DNA of 60,000 bases, taken from NCBI GenBank assembly GCA_016946835.1, contig JACVTC010000046.1, positions 557,501-617,500 on the forward strand. Reading direction: 5' to 3'. The notes beneath the pieces were generated by a model. That model made no database searches. It saw only the letters and a list, made by a program, of their open reading frames with translations, and was not told where the DNA came from. This DNA comes from Neocallimastix lanati (nom. inval.) (lineage: Eukaryota; Neocallimastigomycota; Neocallimastigomycetes; Neocallimastigales; Neocallimastigaceae). The translations under genes were made by a program, and so were the position numbers. Positions 17,901-35,781 of this stretch are shown here, piece by piece (the first letter of the stretch is position 1; each line of letters starts with the position of its first letter).

Positions 17901-18655
17901 CTTATTAACTTTCTTTTTTTGTTAATATTTTTTTTTAAAAAAAAAAAAAAAAAGAATAAATTTACAATTTCTTCAATTATTATTAATAGTTTTTTTTCTT
18001 TCGAGAAAAAAAAAAAAAAAAAAAAATAGAAAGCTAAAATAATACTATCAAAAAAAAAATTTTTTTTTAAAAAAAAACAAATTATTATAAGTTAAAATTA
18101 AAAATGAAACTTTAAAAACTTTATATAAAGAACTAGAAATTTGAAAGTTGGATGATAGAGCCCATATTTTTCTTTTCTCTTTTTCCATATTTAAATATGA
18201 TAATAAAAACAATATAATAATATTTATAATATTGTCAATAATAATCTTAAATTATAAAAGTTAATAAGTACATTATACAGAGATACATAAGTAAATCCAT
18301 AAATCCATAAATAAATAAATATATTAATAAATACGTATATAATGTATAAATAAATAAATGTATATATAAATAAATAAATAAATAGGATAAATAATTCGTT
18401 AAATAAAAGTTTTATTATTTTAAATTTATTAAGATATTATTTATATAATTATGATGGGGAAAAAGAATAATTTACATAAATGACATAAATTTAATTAAAA
18501 TAATATTTATATATAAAAAAAATTTTTTTATTTTTTTATTTAAAATGACCCTTGATTTAATATTTGTTCATAAAAAACCTATTAATTTAAATATTAAATT
18601 TTTTAAAATTATATATTAGATTTATATATATTAAAATTAATTAATAATACTATTA
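17901..18655. other. A/T-rich intergenic region
   Basis: Upstream region of the unrecognised Asn/Ser-rich gene and downstream region of the Mps1 gene. It holds paired poly-A/poly-T tracts near 17930-18080 and short AAAT repeats near 18305-18385. No gene seen. Confidence 0.5.
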
Positions 18656-24960
<6,305 letters not shown>

Positions 24961-25067
24961 TATTCAAAAAAAATTTTTGGTATATTATTAAATAATACTA
25001 TTATTAAAAAAAAAAAAAAAAAAAAAAAGATAAATAATAATAATAATAATAATAATAACAACAACAA

Positions 25068-25104
<37 letters not shown>

Positions 25105-26581
25105 GTTTTAACTATTAAAAAGATTTAAATAATTTCATCAAATTAATTGTATAGTAAAAATTATTATCTGGGGTTTTAATAAAAATTTTTAAAATTGTAT
25201 TGAAAATATATTTTTTTATTTATCTTTTTTTCTTGAATTGAATAAAATTATAAGTAAAATTCATTATGTATATAATATAAATGTATAATAGTTACTTTAT
25301 AAATTGTAATTTCATAGCATTTCAAAATTTTATTATACTAGAAAAAAAAAATATTTGAAAGCTATTTATAATTATTAATATTTCAATAAAATTATATATA
25401 TATAATTTTTTTTTGATTTTATTTTAATAATGAAAATACTAAAAAAGTAAACTTTTTTTTCTTTTTTTTAATTTTAAAGTTTCAAGCTTAACACCAAAAA
25501 ATTATTCTTTTTTAATATATAAAAGATTTCAAAAATTGTATCTCTAAAAAAATTAAAAAATTAATATATCGTTTATTTATTTATTGATTGATTTAATTAT
25601 CAATAAATATGAAAATTTTACATAGATATATTATTTAATAAGGATAATATATATATATTTATCACGTGTATATAAAAATAAAGTGATATTCTTTATGTTG
25701 GTCTAATAAGTGTATTTGGTAGAAATAATATTGTAATTATAAAATAATAAAATATTAATAAAAATTATTAATAACTCAAAGAAAAACAAAAGCAACATAG
25801 GATAATAATGAGTCAAACATAAATATTAGAAGTACTAAAAATAGGCCGAGTTGAAAATACATAATTGTACTAATGATGGGTTATACATAAATATCCATAA
25901 GCTCCTAAACTGAATAGAATTATAAATATAAATTTTCACATATATATAACTTTAAGTATATAAAATATAATAAATATATATTAACTTTTTTTTTTTTTTT
26001 ATTTTTATTTCCGGTATATGTACAGCCTTTGGTTTCAGCCCTCCCTTCAGGAGCAATGGGAATATTGAGGTAGTCACATACTTCCTTTTTATAAAGGCAG
26101 AATTAATAAATATTAAAAATTTTATAAAAAGCATAAACTACTGATTATGAATGTGACCAACCAATAAATGAATTATTTAGAAAAAGAAATACCAATTTAT
26201 TGTATATCAACAAAAAAATACGAATATATTTAACCTATTTTTATATCATGCTTTATTTATATATTAATTTTATAATATATTATATTATAATATTATAAAA
26301 CTATATCACAGATATGTATTAATAGACTTTTTGAGAAAAATTTTTTGAAGTAGCAATTAAAATAAAATACTTCATCAAAAAAAAAAAAAAAAAAACATCT
26401 ATTATATAAGTTATCGATTTATTTTCTTTATTTTTTACTCCAGTTCTTTTAAAATATAAAAATTAAAAAAATAAATAAATAATTTTTTTTTTTTTTGATA
26501 TTAAAACATCTTAAAAATTTATATATATATACATATATATTAAATTTAATTAATAAAAAACTTTTCAAATAAAAGAATATG

Positions 26582-26612
<31 letters not shown>

Positions 26613-26822
26613 AAAAAGTATTAATAAATAATGATTTATAATAGATATATATATTTGAATATAAAAATAATATTCAAATTTTATATATTAATATATTAAT
26701 TTATATTATATTTAATTTTTCAAATCTTTTATTAATAAAAATATATAAATAAAAAAAATAAAAAATCCAATTAAATAAAGAAAAAATTAACTATATTTAT
26801 AGACTTTAAAGTTAAAATCAAA

Positions 26823-26856
<34 letters not shown>

Positions 26857-27042
26857 TATAAATATATTTATATATATAAAAATAAATAAATAAAAAAAAA
26901 AGGAAATAAAAATTTTCATATTCAAAATTTCTTAATAGGAATTATTGAAATTCTAATAGGCTAAGGAAAAGAAAATATTAAAGATTTGGAATAATATATT
27001 TTAATCTTTAATTATAAAAAAAAAAAAAAAAAAAAATCCAAT
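24961..27042. other. divergent intergenic region between Mps1 and SDH4 genes
   Basis: Shared upstream region of two divergent genes. It contains poly-A tracts near 25007-25028 and 25070-25103 and a 27-base T run at 26582-26608. The part from about 25660 to 26160 is less A/T-rich than its flanks and holds the relic listed separately. No core promoter motif can be assigned. Confidence 0.5.
25990..26135 (-). pseudogene. coding-like relic, origin unknown
   Basis: A patch with balanced base composition. On the minus strand, one frame reads CDYLNIPIAPEGRAETKGCTY and another is open from a Met at 26134 with KGGLKPKAVHIPE. The first frame has a faint look of an RRM loop (basic residues then TKGC-Y) but is too short to assign. 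It has no recognisable start, splice partners or neighbours. It could be an old gene fragment or mobile-element piece. Confidence 0.25.
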
Positions 27043-28481
27043 ATGGAAATCTTTAATTCAAAATGTAAAGTTTCTGATATAAAAAAGTTCGGAAAAACTA
27101 TATTATCTTGTAATATTATAAATCAAAATAGAGCTTTAAATATTGTTTCAAAAAATGTACATTTAACATTTCTTACATCTCAAAATCAAAAATATCTTTT
27201 AAATAATCCTTCTGAACCGTTAAAATCTATAAAATGTAATTCTGAAATTTATTTTAATACAAAAAAATCCTTATCTTATTTAATTCAAAATAAAATTAAT
27301 GGAAATAAATTATCATCAGAATTAATTAAAACTAAAATAGTTTTAAAAGATATAAAAAATAATTATACTCAATCAAATTTCAGCAGTACACTTGTAAAAG
27401 ATATAATAAAAAAGAATGCTCTAAATAATTTCATCATAAATGAAAGAATAATTTCTAAATCTCAATTCCATTCAGGTATTATTTATTATATATATATTCA
27501 TATCATTTTACAAATTAGAAAATAAATTAGATAATAATCAACATTAAAGACTATTTAAAAATAATAATTAATTTTTTTTTATTTTATAATTTACAAATAA
27601 ACTTATTAATCTTTAATATAAAAAATTTTTTTAATAAAGGCACCGTTCTTAAAGATCAAGGTAAATATATTTTATTAGATTTATTAGATATATTTATATA
27701 ATTCAATATATATTTTAAAAACTTGATTATTTTAAATTAATCTTAATTATTATTTGACCATTGTTAGATGATGATATGCCAAAGTTTAGAGACAGTAGAG
27801 AGAAGAAAGAATATATCAAACTGGCAACAAAAAGAAATGGTATATATACATATATATATAAAAGCTATTATATTTTATCTAATAATAATATATATAAAAG
27901 AAATTAAATTATTTATTAAATTGTAATTATTAATAAAAAAAAAATATTATTAATAGTAAATTTTGTAGTAGTAGTAATAGTAATAATATTCACAACTGTT
28001 TTTTTTTTTTTTATTTTTTATTTAATTTATTATAAAGTTATTAATAATAATCCTTTTTTATCATATTTGCTCTAAAATTTTAATAGATATTGCTGCTAAA
28101 GGACGTATGGAAGGATCATATCATTGGGCTTTGTCCAAAATTGTTATTGCTGGAATTTTGGGATGTGTTGTTGCATCTGGTATTATTGGACATCATATGT
28201 TTATTGATGTCTTGTTAGGTGTGTTATTACCTATGCATGTTTATTATACTTTCCAAGATTTAATATATGACTATATACCCTCTCGTCGTTATCCATCATT
28301 AAATAAATATTTAATTTGGGTAATGCGTATTATTACTGTTATTGGACTTTTTAGTATGTTTAAATTTAATACTGAGGATATTGGTATATCTGACGCTGCT
28401 AAACAAGCCTGGAAAGCAGCTAAAACTCATAAACCAGATGAAGAACTCAAAGATGAAGATATTTATTATGATTCAAATTAG
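27043..28481 (+). CDS. SDH4: succinate dehydrogenase membrane anchor subunit (CybS/SdhD)
   Basis: Four exons (27043-27475, 27640-27660, 27768-27839, 28087-28481) join in frame to 306 residues. The last exon carries the SdhD/CybS domain: EGSYHWALSK, a first membrane helix (IVIAGILGCVVASGII), GHHMFIDVLLGVLLPMHVYY with candidate haem-binding histidines, DLIYDYIPSRR with the Asp-Tyr pair of the ubiquinone site, and a third helix near ITVIGLFSMFKF, then FNTEDIG. In mitochondria this subunit anchors the flavoprotein and iron-sulfur subunits and passes electrons to ubiquinone. The first 160 or so residues are Lys/Asn/Ser-rich, far longer than the presequences of yeast or human homologues, and probably contain an organelle-targeting signal. 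One exon is only 21 bases. If the organism is anaerobic, the complex would more likely run as a fumarate reductase in a mitochondrion-derived organelle; that is inference. Confidence 0.88.
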
Positions 28482-28591
28482 AATAAAAGAATAAAAATTT
28501 AATTTTTTTAAAAAAAAAAAAAAATAAATAAATAAATTATATAAATATTAAATATATAAAATTATAGATTTATTATTATTATCATTATTTA

Positions 28592-28625
<34 letters not shown>

Positions 28626-28934
28626 ATTATAATATAAATTTTATTAATATTATAATAATAAAATTAATAATTAATAATTATATATATAATAAATTAGTGT
28701 AATATCTGTTTAATCATTTTAAAAATTCTTATTAATATATGAAAGAGAGAGAGGAAAAAATATTGAAGTATTTTATTTTTTTATTTTTATTTGTTTATTT
28801 ATTATTTACTAATTTTTATTTTTTATTTTCTATTATTTTACTTTTTGTTTTTTTTTTATTGCTATGAATATTAATAATATTATTATTTTTTTAAAAATAA
28901 AAATTATTTTATTTTATATTAATTTACTAAAACT

Positions 28935-28999
<65 letters not shown>

Positions 29000-30150
29000 C
29001 ATTCATAATTGAATAGTATAACCAGTTTTGTTCAATATTTATATTAATTATTTAATTTATAATAAATTAGAATAAAATAATAAAATAGTATAAGAATAAT
29101 ATATAAATATTACAGTTATTTTAAATATTATATAAAATATTAAAATTCTAATACATGAAGTTGAAACAATTAATGTTTAATGGGGATTTTAAAAATAGTA
29201 TGAACAGATTTTTAATTGATTTATAGTTCATTTTAATTGTAATTGGTAGTTTTTATCTAATTAAACAACATTAAATTTGATTTATTTTTATTTTTTTTTT
29301 TTTTTTTTTTTTATTTTGATAATAAATATATATATGATATATAAAATGAAATTCTACAAATTATATTATGTATTACTATTTGTAATGTAAATGTAAAGAA
29401 TTTCTTTCATAATTTTTATAGGTTAAAATTTTAAGGTTACTTCACTCATTTATATTATTAATTTATTTTCTGATATTTTTATTGGTAAATATTTTATAAT
29501 GAAAATTCTTTACTTTATTTATTACCAATTTTAATATATCACTCATATAATTAAATTTATATTTTTTTAAAAAATTATTTTGAAAAATATATATAAAGGT
29601 GGTTATTAATTATATAAATAGAATAATCATTAAAAATAAACTTACATAATTATATAAATATTTTTTTAATTTTTTTTAAAAAAAAAAAGACTTTCCTTAT
29701 TTATTCATTATTTCTCATTGTATAATACAATCTTTAATAAAGGCCTTTAAAATATTGATTCCATTTCAAAGCTAATTATTACTACATTGAAATATGGTGT
29801 AGATTGATCTATGAATGTAAAAAATAAATTTTTTGTCCAAGTGGTAAATATTAGGTAATTTATCTCTATATTATTTTTATTATATATATATCTTTATTAT
29901 GTATAGTATCATACATTGGAATATAAACAGTTAAGGGGAAACCTTATATTGTTTATATGGAAATTCAATAGAAAACATGAAAAATATTTAATAATTCTCA
30001 TTTTAACCATTTTTTGAATATACTTGCTGATATATTAATTGTAAGATTCTTATTATGAGAAATTTTTATATATTCCTTTACTTTTTATTTTCTTTAAGTA
30101 GTTGCTCTAACTTTGAGTATTTAGGCAATAAATAAAAACAAACTTACAAA
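28482..30150. other. A/T-rich intergenic region
   Basis: Poly-A and poly-T tracts, a (TAA)n array at about 28936-28995 and low-complexity A/T. From about 29400 the composition becomes less extreme, grading into the decayed island that follows. No intact gene seen. Confidence 0.5.
28936..28995. repeat. (TAA)n microsatellite
   Basis: About 20 TAA units in intergenic DNA downstream of the succinate dehydrogenase gene. Confidence 0.9.
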
Positions 30151-30540
30151 CTTAAGGACCGGAACCATTATACTAAATCCAGTGAATCATCAACAAATAG
30201 AAATAATGATAGAGAACTTATACCATTATTTACTATCTATAAAAATACCTCAATTACTAACAAAAATCAATAGTATTATCAACATTCAAAATAGGCAAAT
30301 GAATTCGAATTTATATGATATAAATACAAGAGAAGAAAAAGCATTAATAACAAAAAATACACTTCCTTTATAAAGATCACTATGGATATTTACCTTTAAA
30401 ACCATTTGTTCATGATCATAGAAGAGGTGTAGGGTGAAGAGGTGAAACATTAGTTAACCGTCAAGAATTGAATGAGCCTAAATTTACTTTAATCTACCAA
30501 ATAGATTATGAATTTTTGTTCAAGGATATCTAGAAATAAT
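30150..30540 (+). pseudogene. decayed coding fragment
   Basis: Two overlapping forward frames look coding but neither is intact. The first, from about 30182, is open for 63 codons and contains NLYDINTREEKALITKN. A shift of frame near 30370 gives KDHYGYLPLKPFVHDHRRGV, then in-frame stops. Base composition is clearly richer in G+C than flanking DNA. No family recognised. It probably belongs to the same decayed island as the next three entries. Confidence 0.35.
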
Positions 30541-31067
30541 AAAATATGAACTAACAGATATATTTTTCCAGGGAACAGTTTCAAATACTTTCGAATCCGA
30601 TTCTGAAACACTAGTTTCCAGCTTAGACCACATTTCATGACTTTCATTATCCGAAATACAAACTGTATTTGGTCAAATATCGTTTATAAAGCTCTGAATT
30701 TTTATCCCATTTGCAATATGTCATTATTCAGTCCTCCTAATCATAACTGTAACAAATGAGATGAATATTTAGAACATACTTACTATATTTACTGAATTTT
30801 CAGGCACCGTTTTAGATTTTAAAAAATTTTTATTGAAAGATGAGGCAAAAATATTTATAAATTATAAATTTCAAAGAGGCCATTAACAACTTATCTTGAT
30901 TGTAACTTTGCAATATTTTTAATTTTTAAGCTAAATTATTTGACGCGATGTTTTTTTTTTTTTTTTTTTTTTTTTTTGTTCCTTTGATTCAAAAATTAAA
31001 TTATAGGGTGGAACAATCTTGTGTACGGGAGTTGTTGCATTTCTTATTTAAAGCTAGAATTATTTCA

Positions 31068-31390
31068 AAGATTCTATCTAAGCTGGCTTTTTACTTCTGC
31101 CATGCCATTTGCTCTACAACCTAGTTTATCAATAATAAGGAGCCAATCGATGTGGAAGGAAATCATAAATTCTCGTATGCCATTATTTTTTAAGGTCGTT
31201 ACAATTACTTCAACATCACTAGTCCAAATTATATCTTAGAAATTGACGAGCTCTTTTACTACTTTTTTGATCTTATGATAGGCGGTGTAAAATTCATAAT
31301 TTACACCGGCTTTACAAGCCTTGAATATTTGCTCAAACTCTGCAATATAAATTTTGAACTATCTATTTCATGTGTCTTAATATGCTTCTT
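31068..31390 (-). pseudogene. decayed coding fragment on the minus strand
   Basis: Read on the minus strand from about 31390, a frame gives IYIAEFEQIFKACKAG and EFYTAYHKIKKVVKELVNF, then one in-frame stop, then DIIWTSDVEVIVTTLKNNG and GCRANGMAEVKSQLR before a second stop. Amino-acid use is balanced and helical, unlike random A/T frames. The opposite-strand open frame at 31021-31239 is its shadow. Family unknown. Confidence 0.4.
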
Positions 31391-31477
31391 CATCAATCTT
31401 TTACTTGCGTTTTCCTACATTTTTGTTGAGTCTTTTTTACCATAAATTAACAGATAATAATCTGTAATGAATTTACG

Positions 31478-32547
31478 ATGTTGAATTATAAAATGAAAAA
31501 GAGGTTTAAAGTATTAATTATTTTTGGAGTTTTTATTTTTTGTATTAATAAAGTGAATAATTATGTTTTTGAGTTCAGAGATAATAAAAACGTTAACTCC
31601 TCAAAATTAGAAAATGATGTTGAGTTTGGGGACCTTTTACAGAGTCACTACCAGGGTACATTCAGGTGTGATTATGAGTTTTTATTTTGACTTAATAAAA
31701 GAATGCAACTATAGCGATTTGCAAATGCTTGAATATGCAGTTTATTTTCCTGAACCAAGTAAAGAAGTGGATGTGTCAAAATTAAAAAAGACAATTTATG
31801 TGGAGAAAAAGAAAATTTATAATCCTATTAAAAAGAGTGTGAATCAATAACTGGTAACTGGTTACAAAGAAGACTCGTCAGACATTTTTTTGGTGTTAGG
31901 CCAGGTTATTGTAATACGGAACGGAAGCTATTAGTAGAAATAGTAAAAGAAGAGGAAATATTGTTAAATTCTACCGGTACTATATGCTTATATACCCAAG
32001 CACCTTCTTGTAAAGAAGAAAACAAAGATAATCACTATTTAGTTGTATCGATTTTTATAAATTTTTTCTGAAAAAATATATATACATAACCTTACATGTT
32101 TATTTTGAAAATGATTAACAACGTATTCATCCAGCCTTATGGTTGATTATTTTTTTCATAGAGAATTAATCTATTTTTTTGAGAAAGAGGTACTTTTCTC
32201 TTCTATAGTAAGTTTTGGAGGTGAAAAACTAAAGTTAGGGTGCTTGAAGCAAGAAAAGGGGACTGAAGGAATTAATATTCCTATGACTAAAATTGACTTA
32301 GATGATGATTTCTTCGATAATAATAAAATGGTCGATTTTTTATAAAAAGCATTTATTAAATGATAAACCTTCTAAACAGCCAACTATTAATTTTATCAAA
32401 CTTTATAACAAAGATGGTGGAAGCCGATTATTATTTATTGAAAAAAAAAAGATCAGTTGGTTCACAGATTGTATCTCAAAAAAAAGAGAAGAACTGAAAA
32501 TAAAAGTCCAAGACATCTCTTCCAAACTCAGAACATCTGGCTTTTAA
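31478..32547 (+). pseudogene. broken gene for a possibly secreted, Cys-containing protein
   Basis: A forward gene relic with several frameshifts. It starts MLNYKMKKRFKVLIIFGVF, which looks like a signal peptide or signal anchor. The frame shifts near 31690, again near 31850, and again near 32330, with stops between. Segments that look coding include LLQSHYQGTFRCDYEF, LEYAVYFPEPSKEVDVSKL, a piece at 31850-32065 with TERKLLVEI followed about 20 residues later by GTICLYTQAPSCKEE, and LFIEKKKISWFTDCISKK at the end. The TERKLL then LYT-x-x-P-S-C pattern faintly resembles the metal-binding core of some secreted nucleic-acid deaminase domains, but the second Cys of a P-C-x-x-C motif is missing. That comparison is weak. 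No functional protein can be made from this copy. Confidence 0.4.
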
Positions 32548-32619
32548 ATGCCTGAAAAACCACTTCACTTCTACTGATAATGGGCTTCTGATATTGTGCA
32601 CCCTTTTATTTCTTCTATT

Positions 32620-33140
32620 ATTTTACCTTTTTCCTTTTCTCAAATTTGTACAAAATTCCAAACCATTAACTGATAAGATTCCTTCAGGATAGAAACGTTG
32701 AAATACTTCATCAAAAATAATCTTTTCATTCAGCAAGCCTCCTTCAAATGAAACTTTCTCAATCGAACTGTGGTCCAGAAAACCATAACAGTTTATCGCG
32801 TCTCTATTAGTAAAATCATCACAATTTATCAATAAACGACGTTAAGGAAGTTTTTCATCGATCAAAAAACTATATTGTAAATCTTTCTTTCCTAATCTAC
32901 ACTTTTCAATTTTTAATTCATTTATTATTGTTATCTTACATTCTAGTCCACAAAAAAACTCGTCAAATTCATTGATAAAGTCTTCATCTATATCGACATT
33001 ATTAACGATAAGCTCATCTATCGAACTAACTATTGCCCTATTTCTTTATACACCTTTTCTGCTATCTTTTCTCCATTATTAATTAAAATACATACTCTAT
33101 TAAATTTCATAGAGAATATAATTGCTAATCAATTGAGTAA
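32620..33140 (-). pseudogene. broken gene with leucine-rich-repeat-like segments
   Basis: Minus-strand relic. From MKFNRVCILINNGEKIAEK at 33110 the frame shifts near 33030, continues through SSIDELIVNNVDIDEDFINE and INELKIEKCRLGKKDLQ, meets a TAA near 32847, and resumes through SIEKVSFEGGLLNEKIIFDE and GILSVNGLEFCTNL to a stop at about 32623. Spacing of Leu/Ile with Asn/Cys (LKIEKCRL, VNGLEFC) recalls leucine-rich repeats but is not decisive. Composition matches the adjacent relics. It lies head-to-head or tail-to-tail with them, so the island contains at least two genes. Confidence 0.4.
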
Positions 33141-35781
33141 TACCTTGAATGAAAAAAACATAAAAGAATTCTCTAAATTCTTTAATTTAAAATTATTAAA
33201 GTATTCGTTTATAAAAATCTTTTTTTTTTTTTTTTTTTTTACAAAAATATATAAAGAATAGAAACTATAATTAATAATGTTTATCCTATAACATTATTAA
33301 ATAGTATTTTTACAAATGTTCCATATTTTTAATGTATAAATTAATTTTAACATATATTTCATTATAATTAAATAATTGATTTAATTTATGATTTTATTCG
33401 TTTATATATAAATGAATATATTAATTATTATATAAATTATTATAATGGTTATATTTCAATACAATTAACAAAATATAAATTAGATAATTATTATATGTTA
33501 ATTCAACTATACATAAATTAGATTAATATATTTTCTATTTAATTTTATATTCAAATTTTTTTTTATATCAATTAGTAATAGATATTTTATAATACTATTG
33601 CTAATATATTGTAATATATTATTAATTTATAATTAATACATATAAAATATAAAAATAATATATTTTAATAATACAATAGGATTATTATAATTTAAATATT
33701 ATTTACTACCAAGAATTAATATATATTAATATTAATAAATTTAAATAAAAAAATTTTGCAATATTTACAGGAACAAATTTATTTATTATTTATTATTTAT
33801 TTATTATTTATTATTTATTATTTATTATTTATTATTTATTATTTATTATTTATTATTTATTAATATATAATTTTTATTTATTATATATTTATAATTTATT
33901 ATTTATTATTTATTATTTATTATTTATTTTTATTATTTATTATTTATTATTTATTATTTATTATTTATTATTTATTATTATTATTATTATTTATTATTTA
34001 TTATTTATTATTTATTATTTATTATTTATTATTTATTATTTATTATTTATTATTTATTATTTATTATTTATTATTTATTATTTATTATTTATTATTTATT
34101 ATTTATTATTTATTATTTATTATTTATTATTTATTATTTATTATTATTATTATTATTTATTATTTATTATTTATTATTATTATTATTTATTATTTATTAT
34201 TTATTATTTATTATTTATTATTTATTATTTATTATTTATTATTTATTATTTATTATTTATTATTTATTATTTATTATTTATTATTATTTATTATTTATTA
34301 TTTATTATTTATTATTTATTATTTATTATTTATTATTTATTATTTATTATTATTTATTATTTATTATTTATTATTTATTATTTATTATTTATTATTTATT
34401 ATTTATTATTTATTATTTATTATTTATTATTATTATTATTATTTATTATTTATTATTTATTATTTATTATTCATATATTTATATATTTTTATATTTATTT
34501 ATTATTTATTATTTATTATTTATAATTAATATTTAAATAATAGTAAGATATTAATAATATTAAAACATTTTTTGGAGATTAATAATTTCAAAAACATCAG
34601 AATTCTAATGAATATTTAATAATACTTCAATTAATATTTTTGTAATAATAAATATACCAATTTATTGTAAAAAATATAATATAGAATATTTTTAATTATT
34701 CTTTTCATTTTTCTTTTTTTTTCTTAATTTTTTCTTTTTATTTTGAAAAAAAATTTTTTTTTTCATTTTTTTTATTAGGAATAGACTTTTTTTCTAATGT
34801 ATCATTTAAATTTACTAATATATTATATTATATTATATTATATTGTATAATATTATTTCATATTTACAACAATAAATATAATTTAAATATTAATATATAT
34901 AATTTTTTTAATATTATTCATCCTTTTTTTTAATTATCATAATTTTATATTTAATTTATATTTATGTTAATTTTCATATTTTTTTAATTTTAATTTTTTC
35001 TCTATTTATTTGATTTTTTTTCTATTTTTATTAAGCAAATATTTTATATTTATACTTTTAATATTATTTTATGTATTTTATTTTTTTTTAAATATCGAAT
35101 ATTGTATTTATAATAATAATCAATAATTTATTTTCTATTGATAATATAAATAATAAATAAAATCAAAACTAAAAATTTAAAGTCATTAATTATTCTAATA
35201 ATATTCGTTAAATGAATTAAATAAAACTCAATGGAATGTTATGAAATTGACATTTTTAAACGTTTTTTTTAATAATAATTATTTGTCAATATTGAAAAAA
35301 TTTAGAACATATATACATTTATTGTATATATAATTTTTATATACAATAAAATATAAAATAATAATAATGATAATAATAATATAATAATAGTAATAATAAT
35401 AATAAAATATATTTAAATATCGAGAAGTTCGAATTCACAATATCATATCAGCAATATATAGTATTCATTTTATTAAATTGAATAAATATTATTCACTTTA
35501 TGGTAGATTTAATAATATAATATATAATATTTAAGTAAAAAGTTTATTTAAATTAATAATAAAAAAAAGCAATAAACATAGAATCTAAATAATAAAAAAA
35601 TTTATTAATAATAATAAAAAAAAAAAAGAAAACAGCATAGAATTTAAAAATTATAAAAAATATTTAAAGAAATTATTTTAATTATTTAATAATCAACGTT
35701 TATTTATAAAATTTTTAATATATCATTTACTTTAGATAAACATTATTTATTAAAATATTAAATAAAATAAAATAAAATAAA
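33141..35781. other. A/T-rich intergenic region with a minisatellite
   Basis: Between the decayed island and the transporter gene. It contains a T run near 33221-33240, the heptanucleotide minisatellite listed separately, T-rich stretches around 34700-34790 and 34980-35100, and A-rich leader sequence before 35782. No coding potential seen. Confidence 0.5.
33780..34526. repeat. TTATTTA heptanucleotide minisatellite, about 740 bp
   Basis: About 100 tandem copies of the 7-base unit TTATTTA. Short (TTA)n insertions occur near 33976, 34142, 34176 and 34430, and a few degenerate patches near 33860-33900 and 34471-34495. The unit is distinct from the TTTA and TTA microsatellites elsewhere in the window. 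Confidence 0.93.

Noticed and set aside
33780-34526. Telomere-like repeat
   Set aside because: TTATTTA has no G-rich strand and lies internally between genes, so it does not fit a telomere.
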